Assembly: GCA_963920765.1 (NCBI GenBank)
Contig: OY987245.1
Location: 6,650,727 to 6,714,726, forward strand
Reading direction: 5' to 3'
Source: Ulota crispa
Taxonomy: Eukaryota; Streptophyta; Bryopsida; Orthotrichales; Orthotrichaceae
Length of the DNA: 64,000 bases
Under the pieces are notes generated by a model. The model saw only the letters and a program-made list of their open reading frames with translations. It was not told the origin of the DNA and searched no databases. Position 1 is the first letter of the stretch. Each line of letters begins with the position of its first letter. Of the stretch, positions 1-11,620 are shown piece by piece. Both the position numbers and the translations under genes were made by a program.

Positions 1-316
1 CCTTAGTGATTGATCATATGACTATTTGTGGGACACATTTGGTGACTAATTGTGGAGAACAAGAATTTTGAAGGTTGTTCAAAAATATATGTAAAAGTTT
101 AACACATCAAATTTGACAAGTAAAGGTGGAAATGCTCTAATTGCAAAAACATCTCACAACTTTTTTAAAATATTGGCTTTTGTTCTTTTCTGGATTTTTT
201 TTTTTTGACAAAATTTCAGACTATGAAATGAGGATGTTCATCATATGTCATATGGTTTACATGTTTTGAATAAGTTTATATAAAAAGCTTAACTCTAAAT
301 AGGTTGCTTTGCACAG

Positions 317-3300
317 GTAGTTGGGTTTTGCTTCAAAATTGCCATCTGGCACCTTCGTGGATGCCTGAGCTAGAACGAATTTGTGAAGCTACTGGAGTAG
401 ATTGCAACCAAGACTATCGGTTGTGGATGACTTCATACCCTAGTCCAAAGTTCCCAATTACCATTTTACAGGTACCGGTAAATTTGTATATGTATATATG
501 TGTATGATGATTAGGAATTTAGTGCGGCAAATATAATGTTGTAAATTCTGGAAATTCAATATCACTATCTTTGATTTTGCTATAGATGTATTTACTTTTT
601 AGTAGATTTTTGTGAAGCACATGTGTTATAACCAAGCGATTTTAAGAAACTCCTGTCCTATTTTGATGCCATGTGTTGCACTATCAACCCATTTTCAAAG
701 CATGACTTTCAATGAACCAATATCATGTAGCTTAATTATTGTGAGAATGAATCTCAGACTTAAAGTTAAAAGTTGTATTCTTTTTCATGATTTTTTTGAA
801 ATTGTTTTGGTATTAGAGAGGTTAATTTGTTACTGTATTACACTTGTGGTTTTCATTATCAAGAGTACTTTTGAGTATCCAAAGCTACAGCATTTGAGCT
901 AGGATTTTGAATGCATGTTTTCCTCTATTGCACTTACACTTGTTGATGCCTACAAAGTTTGATCTTTGTCTTATATTGTATATAGTTACAAAGTAGGTTA
1001 TTTTATGCATGCATGCTACGGTATATTAAAAAGTTAAAAAATAAAAATGGTTGGATTACTATTGTGTAAGATGACCTCAATTGAGTTGGTAAAAAGATGG
1101 CCAGTTGTTGTAGTAAATTAGTAATGCTTGGATTAATTTTCATGAATTTCCAAACTTAAAATGTTGAATTACTTATTTTTTTAGGGCTCAACACTTTCTT
1201 CCATCTTCCACTTAAAGAATCTTTCTACTCTTACTAATCTTATTTTACAATCTTCCTTAAATAGATTAAACAACATCTCTATTTTTTGTTGTAAATAAAA
1301 GTTACTTAAAAATATTAAAATCTTTTAGAATTGACTACAGCAATTTAACCAAAATGCAACAAATAGGACATGTACTTTATCAGTCATTAAATTTGTTTAT
1401 TCTTCAAACTTCTTAATAAATCATACATAAACTTCATTTAAGTTTTTATACTAAGAGTGGTTATTGTACATAGAATGGAGTCAAAATGACAAATGAACCA
1501 CCCAAAGGTCTACGAGCTAACATAAGAAGATCATACTTACTAGATCCTATAGCAAATGAAGAATTTTTTGAAAGTTGTAACAAGCCCATGCTCTTTAAGA
1601 GCTTATTATTTGGGTTGTGTTTCTTCCATGCTGTTGTTCAAGAACGCCGCACCTTTGGGCCCTTGGGTTGGAACATCCCCTATGGCTTTGACGACGGAGA
1701 CCTTAGAATTAGGTACATACTTTTATCCCTAAGAAATAAGCAACAACATGCATAATTTATTCAACTAAGTCTAGACTATACAAAACAACACCATATTTGT
1801 TAAATTGGGAAAAACCGAGGTACCATTTTGTACTCCACCTTAAACCCAAAAAGTTACCTCAAACCTGATTCAAAGGTCTCATATTTAGTCTGAGCCATTA
1901 AGATTTTTTCCCTCGCAAATTTCTCCTCTCATGTGAGGGCACGTGTACCAATAAAATGCTGCAAGATAAGGTTTTAGGTGATCACCTAAAACCTCAGAAG
2001 TTCCAAAATATATTGTTTTTTTCAATTTAACGAATATGGTGTTAAACCCAAAAATAATAACCTATATGCAAAACATCAAAAAATCTTTAGATGTTTCCAT
2101 ATTTTGCATATATTATATGCAAAACATCAAAAGATCTATGTCTCTATGTCTCTTAACATTAGGAGATCTTCTCATGTATTGGAGCAAAAATCTAAAATTA
2201 CATGAATAATCTAATAGGAAATATGCGCATAATGGAGATGTTTGTTGTGACCTAATATGGTTGATGTGGGCTTTGTATGTAAAAGTGTGAGACAACTTCA
2301 CATGTTCATCCATGATACCGAAGAAGGAAAATTGATTCCCTTGGAAGCATTGAATTATGTCACAGGAGAATGTAATTACGGAGGCCGAGTAACAGGTTCT
2401 ACAAATTTAAATCCTTTAATAGTAAAACATCAATTCATACTCTACAAACCTCCTGTTGCATTAACCCCTAAACATCACAAAAGCCCTTTGCGGCCGTATG
2501 TATGGTTGTATGTATAGACATATTTGAGTTGTTCTGAGGGTTTTTCAAATTTTTCTATGCACCCACCATCATACAACCCTTTAATATATATGGTTGTGAC
2601 ACTTAATTTCCAGCTGATTCAAATTTTTGAATATTGGTTGCGACCGTATTTGATACCGTAGCTCCTGAGCCCAAGGGCCCTTTAGGGGTTAACACTACTT
2701 ATTTACGTTAACATTACGTATTACTAAGCCATATACATTCCCGTCATTATGTGTTATTAAACTCTCTATACATAGATATCTAAAGTTTGTTAAAAATCAA
2801 TCTCTCAAACATTGAGGTTTTAACAAAGTTTTGAAAAGTCATTGCACTAAAAGAAACTGTGTTCCATAATGACCACAAATGAATCATTTGATAGTCATTG
2901 TGGATACTTACAATCATTGTGAACCAATTGTTAATTAACACCATATTTGTTAAATTGGGAAAAAGGACACATTATGAGACTTTTGAATTTTGTATTTTTG
3001 AGAGTATTTTGGTGATTTAAAGTGAATTTTATGATGGTTTCTTCAAGATTTTACATTAGTGATATAGGACCTTGAAGGAATTATCATAAAACTCACTTTA
3101 ATCCCTAAAGGACTAATTGAAGGGTGTTTTTTGAGAAAGAATCTCACAAAGTGCCTACTTTTAGTACACTGCCTAAAATTGGAAATATAAATTTTTTTTC
3201 TCCCTTTCAACCTTACAAAAGTGCGTAAAACAGATAAATTAATATGTGAAAAAAATTCAGCCTAGTTGACCGTGTGGATAGTAAGATTATACCATTTGAA

Positions 3301-6300
3301 GTGATAAAAACATTTTTTTTTCATTTGTGCAAAACAAGGTCAATAGACTTTGAGCCTTCCTAGAGTAAAATTTTTGCTCTACACAAAAATGACTCTTTTG
3401 ATTATTCACAAGTATATGATGTTAGGTTCACTCACAAAAGTTTTCAAATGTAAATATAGAACCTAGCTTATTCTAAATCACCTTGCAATGCAAAGAGGTT
3501 TAATGAATTGGCAATACACTAGTCATTCTCTCATGATTTCTTGTGCAATGAAGGAATCTTTTATAAGAAATTTGAATGGTGAAAAGTTAGAGATAAACAT
3601 TTGGAATATGTGAAAAAAAGTTTCAAGAGCTTTGGATTTATAGATTGAAAAATAATAGGGCCTAAAGTTAGTGGAATCATTTTTTCTTGAAACTGCCCAA
3701 ATATAGTTAACAAAGTTTGACTCCCTTCAATATGTGATGTGAGAGCTTTTTTTTTTTTTTTTTGTTTTTTTGACAATTGTACACCATGCATTTTTAGTTA
3801 CATACGGCCAAATTTCAAAAGTTGATGAAAGTTTTAGCACAAAATTCTCCAAAGATTCTTGAATTGCCTAAGCTGCCCAATTTCTTTTGAGCAACATAAC
3901 ATTTGAATTGGGCATCTAGTTGAGGAAAAAATTACAATATCCACTTGGAAGATATATATTTGCACGTTGTTTAACAATTTTGAGAACATCCAATTAAAAT
4001 TAACATCATATGAATCTACCTAAGTTCTCAAGTGGCTATTGAGCAACCACTTGGTTCTTTAGGGGTTAAATTGACAAAATACTCTCACAAACGAGCTCAC
4101 AAATGTAAAATTCAGACGTCCCAAACTATATCTTTTTTCCCAATTTTATGAATATGGTGTTCACTACAATTTTTTCTTCTAGTGTTATAAAGAGCTTGGT
4201 GTGAAGCCCAAGGACTTATTGATGCTACCCTAAAATGTGACGGCATTCTTCTTTCTTCATCATACTACTAAAAGCACAGCAATCTCTATAATATCACATC
4301 TTGACCTTCGTAATACCACTTTTCTAGTGTTCATGATATCACATGTATAGTCTTTTTGATATTATCACATAGATACAATTTGAAAACTTATTGAAATTTT
4401 TACTTTATATTCTACCTAAAACATAAAAATCCTAATAAAATTCTAATGCTGAATGTATAGCATAGAGAGCCCAACCCCTATTAATTCTAAAATTGTAGAC
4501 TTACAAAATTAGAGGAGAACAATCCCTTATCTCTTCATATTCAGAAATTACATGTTTTAACAAATAAATAGAAGAAGCTTAGTTTGAGGGACTTGGCATG
4601 ATATTTAAGAGGTTATCTTTTGTTAAAGAGACTGCAAATGTTTGTTTCTCAAACCAACTATTACTAATTAGAATGTATTTAATACTAACATAAAATTTTG
4701 GTGGGGTGGGGTGCTGTTTAGATGACAAGGACCGGATCTTATTAACAACCATTTTGAGAACCGTGTATTGCATAGAGATGACAGTAGAAGGGTATGCATT
4801 GTCTGAGTCGGGTATCTACCTAACACCACCAATGGGAACCAGAGAAGAATATATGACCTACGTGGAAACATTTCCTGTGATCCCCAGCCCAGAAGCATTT
4901 GGGCTGCATTCAAATGCAGACATTACAAAGGATATGAATGGGACCACTTTGATCTTGCTATCTTTGCTGCTTGCATCTGCTGATGCCATTGGTAACTTTC
5001 TCTATTCAATATCAAAAGCCTCAAAAATAAAACTTCAACAATAAAAATGGAAATTCCTTAAAAGATGGAATCATTAAAATTTGGTTTAAAAAGAAGAAGA
5101 AGTATAATCTTTTTTTCCAAACATTGTGTTTTTTTTTCACTTCTTTAAGCTACTTGTGAAGAAGATTAAATTAATGCAATATTTACAAAACCTAAACTCT
5201 ATTTAACCCCTAAAGGATGTTGATACATTCAAAAGTGTTGGATGTATTCATACAAGGATCATTTAGTACTTGAAGAAATGACTCTGTGACAGATACCAAA
5301 ATCCTCCAAAAAATCTTAGATGATTAGTAATATGTTTATGACTTGGCTGAAAATTGGCAGCTCCAATGGGATTCATGTGCTACCCAAATACCCCATCCAT
5401 ATCCAACATAAGAGAGCTTATAAAATATAGCAACATCCTTTAGGGTTAACTTTGTTGTCATACACCACTCACAATATCTTATTGATTGAATCCAAATCAG
5501 ACACTGAACTTTGTATTTTTATCACCCATATACCAAGAGAATGATAAAGTCCAGCTCTCAGAATTTTAAGTGTGGATTTTTTTTTTAAAATTTTGGCTGA
5601 TGTGTACAAATTTTGGGCAAGAGCAGGAACTGGAGGGGAAGGGGGCGGAGGTGGGGGTGGAGGCGGAGGAATCAAGGCTGTGGTACTGGGGATGCTTTCA
5701 GTGCTGCCACCCAATTTTGACATTGAAGCCACAGAACTCAAGTACCCGGTCCTGTACGAGGAGAGCATGAACACGGTCCTCGCCCAAGAAATGACTCGCT
5801 TCAACAAGTTGCTCAATACGTGCGTCACCCTTCACAAACTCACTAATTACGACAACTATCAAGATAAGATAGTAGGAGTTATTGGCAATATCTTAGGGTT
5901 CTTAATCCTTAAATGTTTATGGTCTTTTTGAGCTTCTAGGAATTTGCTTTATATTGAACAAAAAGCCAGTATTTTAATTAGCTGTATAGTTTTTTTTTTA
6001 ATTGTAACTATACAAATTCAAACTAGGTATGTTGGAAATCATATGAGAAAAAACACAACAACACCACTTATGGATTGAAAGATTATAATGTTTAATCATG
6101 AGGGTGTTAAAACTGCAAAAATGACTTGAAGTCTTTCAATCCACTTTTCACATGTTGAATCTAAAAATTAGTCACCCAAAAAAAAAAAAAGGTTAAAGGA
6201 CATAACATAAATAACTCCAATCACTTTAAGTCTTTTCAAAATCTCTTCTACTATATTTTAAAATGATTTTCAGGTGTAAAATTTTCTCCAAGATTTAGTG

Positions 6301-9300
6301 TATTTGAGGCTTGTTTTCAAGAGTTCTCAACACAACAAAAAGTCAAGATCCTTGCACAAAATCTTGAATAGAAAAATCATATTCAATTATTTTCAAAATT
6401 AGGTTTTTGATGCTAAAACTAGATTTTAAAAAGGATAATTCATAAAAATATAAACTACTAAAAATAGCAACTTATTTAGGATTATTGAACTTCAAAGTAT
6501 TATACACCAAAAATTAAGTGCCTCAGGCATTTAGGGGTTAAAGAACTCTCTAACCTCTACTGCGCAAACGTTGGAAAATGCAACACAAGAATTGTATGAA
6601 CTACAAGTGGACAAAAATTATATAATTTTTGAATGCATAGGACTTATCGACATTCATTAACTATTGAAAGTTGTAAAATCTTTACTCATGTATCCACCAA
6701 TTGTATATATACTTAGAATTTGGACTGAAATGGGGTTGTGGTGAAAAATTAAAAAAAACCAGGATTCGAGGCTCCCTTCAGACAATTGAGAAGGCTATCG
6801 AAGGCTTGGTGCTCATGTCCGGGGCTCAGGAAGATGCCTTCCGGAGCATTAATGTCAACATGGTATCTGCTAATCCTTCAAATTCTGCCTACCTTATCAA
6901 CTCTACAATTCATAACAATTAAATATGGGAATTGATATGTGCAAACTCGGGCCGGTTGATATATGCGCATTTGGGGGAGGGGTAAATTTTAGATATTTAC
7001 CTTGAATTTAAAAAGTTTGAATTCAGATTTGGATTTAGAGGACTCAATTTAGTCTAAAATCATGAAGGAGGTTATAATTGAACAACGTTTAGTGAAATAG
7101 CTTAGCTAGGGGATAAATTACTATTTTTACCCTTGTTTGTAAAAAAAAGCTAAGCTTTTCCACTAGGCATTGTTCAATTATAACCTCCTTTAAAGTTCTA
7201 CACTAAATCAAGGTCTCTAAATCCAAATTTGAATTCAAACTTTCCAAATTTAGCTTGTGGATGGTAAACATCTAAAATCCCCCCCCCCCACCCTTGGTGT
7301 GCGTATATTAAACCATGGAAGTGCACATGTTAATTCTAGTAAACATATGATTCTTCAACAATTTTGACTTTGCATAGTTTTGTTGCTTGTGCTTAAATTG
7401 TGACATCACCACGCCACATACATTCATTGCTAGATTTATTAGTTTCCATTATAAGAATAATTGTGTCCACAACAATTAAAAAGAGTGTCCAAAGTGATTC
7501 ATTTCATTTGATTGCTTAGTCATTGTGAACTTAGTTATTTTCTAAATAATGTTCAAAGTTCTTCTATGCAAAAACATTAAATTTATATTTGTGAATATAT
7601 CACTTATGAATGTTGTTTTTAGATTCTTTTTTTATTAAACCCGTTCAAATTTGACCTTGCAAGTTATGGATTTGGTTGTTTTTGTGAAAAACTTCTCATT
7701 TTTAATGGCAATGAAATATTTCAATGCAAGTTGTTTTTCAGTAACTTGCTATGCATTTCACACTTGTTAAAAATTGCGACTAACTTTTATTGAGTTTGCA
7801 GTTTTTTTAATTTTTATAAAGTGATGTTTTTTTGATATGCAATGTTGTAAGCTAGAAATCAATTGCAAATTGATCATAATTGACAAATTCATAATGACTT
7901 GTGATTTTATTGTGAGCAGCTGCCAGCCATGTGGGCTAAGGTTTCCTATCCGTCTCTAAAGCCCCTTGCTTCATACATGAAGGATTTGTTGGAGCGTATT
8001 GATGTAAGCTTACAAAATACCTTTATTGTAATCACAATGGAAGTAGCAATATAGCATTAGAAATGACAAGTGTTCATACGTTTCAAAGTCCTGTCCTCTT
8101 CTAGGACCAATCAAAATCATAATTGCATGTTGTTGAATGTGAAAGTGTATTGAATTAATTAACTTCTAAGGAGCTAGAAGGTTCAAAGAGGATTATTAGA
8201 CATAATGTCAAGTTTTTTTTATGAACCCCTCAATGTTCAAATGTGCACTTTTTGGTTGATTGAGGAACTTGCCTTGACAAAGAGAAGCACTTACTATGAT
8301 TATTCTTTGAATAGCCAATAAAAAAGTGACATATTGCCTTGAACTTTGGACCTAAAATCAAGGTTTGAATATTGTGAATGTAGAGCCTTGTTAACATGGT
8401 CAACCACAAGAGTCATAAGAAATATTATCTCCATAACCACTACACTTTAAGATTTTTGGGCATAACCTCATTAGATGAATTGTGTTCAATCTTACTCAAC
8501 AAGGGCCACAAAAATTACATTAGTATCCAATAGCAACCCCAATTTTTGAAAAATCATATACATCTTCTTGTATACACAAAATTGGGTGCATGAAGGTTAT
8601 GGAAAAATAGCATCGTTTGCCACTTCCATGCGACATGTTATTTCACATAACTAGGCTCTACGCTCATGTTACTATTTTCAAAACCTCAACAAAGCCCATC
8701 TCTACCCATGTGGCAATCACTTGCTAAAAAAAGAAAAAAGACATGTCACTTCTTACAACATTGAACTAGTTTGTTTTCTCCCTTTCAAACCCTCGGTTGA
8801 ACATCAAGATTCAATCATTCATGTTATGTCCAATAACAAAAAATACAAAGATGTTTATAACATGCTTACTTCTCTTGAATTCTCTTAGCACGTTAATTTT
8901 CACAACAATATTATACTTTCACATTGCCTAGTTTCCATTCACAATCTAGGTTGAAATGATAATGTCAAAATTTTATATAGCATCATTTAATGATATATTT
9001 AAACCCTAAACTACAAAGATCTGTTACTTGTAAAATTTGGATCCTAATCTCACATTGCCTTCCTACTTTGATCTCATGTTGCCATTCGTCACTTCACTAA
9101 CACTAAAATAAATGGAGGAAGTAAAACACAAACATGAACCTTTGTGATACAAATTGATCCTTTGCAATGCAAATATGAATCTTCCAAGTCTTTTGTATGA
9201 AAAGCATGAATGTAGCTTGAGACAAGTTGTCTAAGAATTGTTTCCAATGCAATGCAGGTGCTACAAAAGTGGTTTGATATTGGGAGACCAGCAGTGAACT

Positions 9301-9752
9301 GGGTGAGCGGCTTCTTCTTTGCACAATCCTTCATGACGGCGGCGTTGCAAAACTATGCAAGGCGTCGAAAGTTGGCCATAGACGGCATAGGATTTGAGTT
9401 CTACATGCTGGACAGCGAGCCCACAGAGGTGCCTGCAGAAGGCGCCTACATCAAGGGCCTGTTTGTAGAGGGGTGCGCCTGGGACCATGGCAACAAGGTG
9501 CTATGCGAGTCCAAGCCCAAGATCCTGCACGTCCATGCCCCTTGCATCAAATTGCAGCCTGCAATGCTTGCAGACATTGTGCCAGGCAAGGTGTACAACT
9601 GCCCTGTGTACCGAACAGCCGAGCGGAGGGGCGTGTTGGCCACAACCGGGCACTCCACCAACTTCCTCATGAGCATTCGCATGCCAAGTGTTGATCCTCC
9701 CAGTCATTGGACCCGCCGTGGCGTTGCCATGCTCTGCAGCTTGAATGACTAA
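317..9752 (+). CDS. Axonemal inner-arm dynein heavy chain, C-terminal eight exons (5' part outside window)
   Basis: This is the motor subunit of a flagellar inner-arm dynein, an ATP-driven microtubule motor. Exons are 317-471, 1474-1712, 2286-2395, 4722-4991, 5627-5819, 6763-6862, 7920-8003 and 9258-9752. They join in frame through GT/AG junctions into 547 residues ending at TAA. Exon 1 has the AAA6-region motif [13 protein letters not shown]. Exon 2 has [12 protein letters not shown], exon 3 [12 protein letters not shown] in the variant form [12 protein letters not shown], exon 4 [12 protein letters not shown], and exon 5 [13 protein letters not shown]. Exon 8 holds the dynein C-terminal domain, with GHSTNF and the ending [15 protein letters not shown]. 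These are hallmarks of axonemal heavy chains. The family runs to about 4000 residues, so most of the gene lies to the left. The DNAH1/3/7/12-like single-headed inner-arm group is my best guess; the exact paralogue is not resolved. A ten-glycine run in exon 5 expands a loop that is glycine-rich in relatives. Five of seven introns carry mobile elements. Confidence 0.93.
1789..2041. mobile_element. MITE with CACCATATTTG ends, dynein intron 2
   Basis: Terminal inverted repeats start CACCATATTTGTTAAATTGG and return as the complement at 2015-2041. The inside is non-coding and matches copies at 14919-15169 and 30429-30677. All three share a CTCATGTGAGGGCACGTGTA-like core and a palindrome around GGTGATCACC. 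No transposase is present. The superfamily is not settled because no clear target duplication is seen. Confidence 0.8.
2461..2692. mobile_element. TTAA-flanked miniature element (232 bp), dynein intron 3
   Basis: It starts TTAA-CCCCTAAACATCAC and ends GGGCCCTTTAGGGG-TTAA. It is non-coding. An inverted copy of the same family lies at 22452-22682, with shared internal blocks such as CGGCCGTATGTATGG and GGTTGCGACCGTATTTG. TTAA flanks with CCC-type ends are the piggyBac-superfamily signature. Confidence 0.8.
2939..4159. mobile_element. CACCATAT-end MITE split by a TTAA element, dynein intron 3
   Basis: The left end is CACCATATTTGTTAAATTGG at 2939 and the right end the matching complement at 4132-4159. 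Outer parts match the intact 247-bp relative at 12090-12336, including blocks around TTTGGTGATTTAAAGTGAA and AAAATACTC. The 972-bp TTAA element 3098-4069 interrupts it, which is why this copy is 1.2 kb long. Confidence 0.8.
3098..4069. mobile_element. TTAA-flanked element (972 bp) nested in a MITE
   Basis: TTAA-TCCCTAAAGGAC opens it and GGTTCTTTAGGGG-TTAA closes it. The inside is non-coding and collinear with 55074-56039 (966 bp) and with the left two thirds of 46757-48569. The ORF-like stretch at 3561-3791 is low-complexity and has no homolog I recognise. Confidence 0.8.
5203..5449. mobile_element. TTAA-flanked miniature element (247 bp), dynein intron 4
   Basis: Ends are TTAA-CCCCTAAAGGATGTTG and CAACATCCTTTAGGG-TTAA, giving a terminal inverted repeat of about 15 bp with one base missing. 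It has no coding capacity and no second copy of its interior was noticed in the window. Confidence 0.75.
5902..6541. mobile_element. TTAA-flanked element (640 bp), dynein intron 5
   Basis: The left end TTAA-TCCTTAAATG is a degraded match to the complement of the right end, GCATTTAGGGG-TTAA. The right boundary is clear and the left is inferred from this match. It lies wholly inside the intron, 80 bases after the exon 5 donor. Confidence 0.5.
6927..7338. mobile_element. Fold-back element, dynein intron 6
   Basis: Long inverted arms face each other. On the left, blocks such as GAGGTTATAATTGAACAA and GGATTTAGAG occur; on the right their complements occur in reverse order. Termini read GGGAATTGATATGTGC and the approximate complement GCACATGTTAATTCTA. 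A related right half lies at about 54725-54989. Non-coding. The outer boundaries are approximate. Confidence 0.65.
8004..9257 (+). other. Dynein intron 7, no insertion recognised
   Basis: This is the longest intron without a recognisable inverted-repeat element. It is AT-rich and multiply stopped in all frames. The donor is GAT|GTAAGC and the acceptor AATGCAG|GTG. I see no gene in it. Confidence 0.6.
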
Positions 9753-11620
9753 TTAAGTTTAGAGCAACTCCATTCCATTCACGGAAGGATTCTGATTCCT
9801 TCATTGGTTTTGTGATTCTCTTTTCATGGGTGGGTGCTTGGATTGGATTGAGGTTGTGAAGTTGTTGCTACGATTGAGATTAGGAGCTTGGATTGAGTAT
9901 CATTTGAGTTTGTCATGCCTTTGGTGATGCTCATCTTTGTACATGGTGGTGCAAATAAGTGCTTTTTAACAAGTTCTAGTGTATGAGGTAAATATTTGGT
10001 ACTACTATTTTTTATAATTTTTGTAATTGTAATGATGCAATATCACAAAATGAAAGAAGTTTAGCAGTTGGAGAATGATTTCTGAGGTGGAAATAAATTA
10101 TATGAGGCAAGCATGATTATAGTCAAATTATTACTTCATTTGAGTGGGATGTCCAAGTACAAAAATTTAGAGAGAAACTTGCACATAGAAAGAGAGTGTA
10201 TCATAGTCTTGCCTAGAAAGACAATACTTCCACAATGAGAAATGTCCTTATAGAGACTTTGCATTGCATAGAGATACTTGTACATAGAGATACTTCTAAA
10301 ACAAAGGATGGTTTAGTTTTGCAACTTCAATTATAAATAAAACTAGTGGGACCCGTGCGCCCTATGGGCCCACTTTGGAAAATTTTGATGACAGAACAAA
10401 TTCAGGAATGAATTTGAAGGAATGACTTAGACTTGTCATGTTTTTGTAAGTTGATTGTTCTTTTTGAGTGCGGATATATCTGATTCATTTGTGCTTTCTT
10501 GCTTGTCCAATCATAATTTGTGTGTAGCTTATTTTTAATTGCACTTGCTTGCTTAATCACATCATGGTTGTAATCATAATCCATATGTTGTTTATTTTAA
10601 TCATGCTTGCTTGCTTAGTTTATTTTAATAGATTATTTTAACCGCGCTTGTTGCTTAAGAGTGGTATGGTGTGACAAGTGAGAGCCCATGGCCCCATGCA
10701 TGCCTCCCATGGCGCAATTATATTATGGGAAGCTCATGGCTAGATTCATACCCCCTCTTTTTATTATGGAACCCCCTTTTTATCATGGAACCCCCTCTGT
10801 TAACATGGAACCCCCTTCATCATGGAACCCCTCTCTTAACTAATACATATGGACAGACACCCAAGTCTATTATATTATAAATAAAATTCTAAAGAATGGT
10901 GATCACGGACATACTCCCTCTGTTTCAAAATAAGTGGACACATGCAGACCTCGTGCTTTTTTATTCATTTATTCTAGTTTCATTCATCATATTGTAAAAT
11001 TTGTTAATGTCCACTTAATACTATAGCAAAAAGTATTTAATATCAACAAAAAGGCTAGACAGCAAAGAGATAAAAAAAATTATTTTCTTCTCTTCATCAA
11101 CAAACAATACAAATTGTCAAATACTGTCAAGGTTGCACAATTGCCACTATAAACTTAGCGCTCCAGTGTTAACTAGAGAATCAAAGGACTAACTACATCC
11201 ACTCTCCGTCATAACTCTCACATACCCTAACATGCATTGCACTCAAGCTCTTACTTATATTGGTGATATTCAATTGGGTTTAGTGTCAGGTAATTCCAAT
11301 TAAGTTACTCAATGGTAATAATTAACCTGACGGTCAATACAACTAACAATCCTTGCACACATAAGTTATATAGAGTGACATATAATGTGATGAAGGTTGG
11401 TGAGTGAAGGGATCTATACATTTTATTATTTAATATTTCACTTTTATGATTGGGTAGCAAACTACACTCTAATATGTACGTATTCTAATCCTAACTTGTT
11501 ACAAATGTACTATAACACAAAGCCAATTCTACTAACTACAAATTAATCCCCTGTGTGCTCAAAGACAAAAGAGATATAGATATATGAATATTTACATGAG
11601 CCTCTTAAGTTGGCAGAAGT
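9753..11620. other. Intergenic gap between convergent dynein and annexin 3' ends
   Basis: It should hold the 3' UTRs of both genes. At 10347-10375 is an ACTAGTGGGACCCGTGCG motif related to one at 43048 (ACTAGTATACCCGTGTG), probably an end of a dispersed repeat. At 10741-10830 the phrase ATGGAACCCCCT recurs about five times. At 10914 a single Stowaway-type terminus, CTCCCTCTGTTTCAAAATAA, follows TA, but its partner end is not found. No gene is seen. Confidence 0.5.

Noticed and set aside
3561-3791. Lysine-rich minus-strand frame in dynein intron 3
   Set aside because: It lies inside a TTAA element, its lysines come from a poly-A/T run, and the collinear copy at 55.5 kb does not preserve the frame.
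10347-10890. Possible Helitron or other element with ACTAGT..ACCCGTG start, related to 43048-43400
   Set aside because: Only one shared end was found; no terminal hairpin or duplication could be shown.
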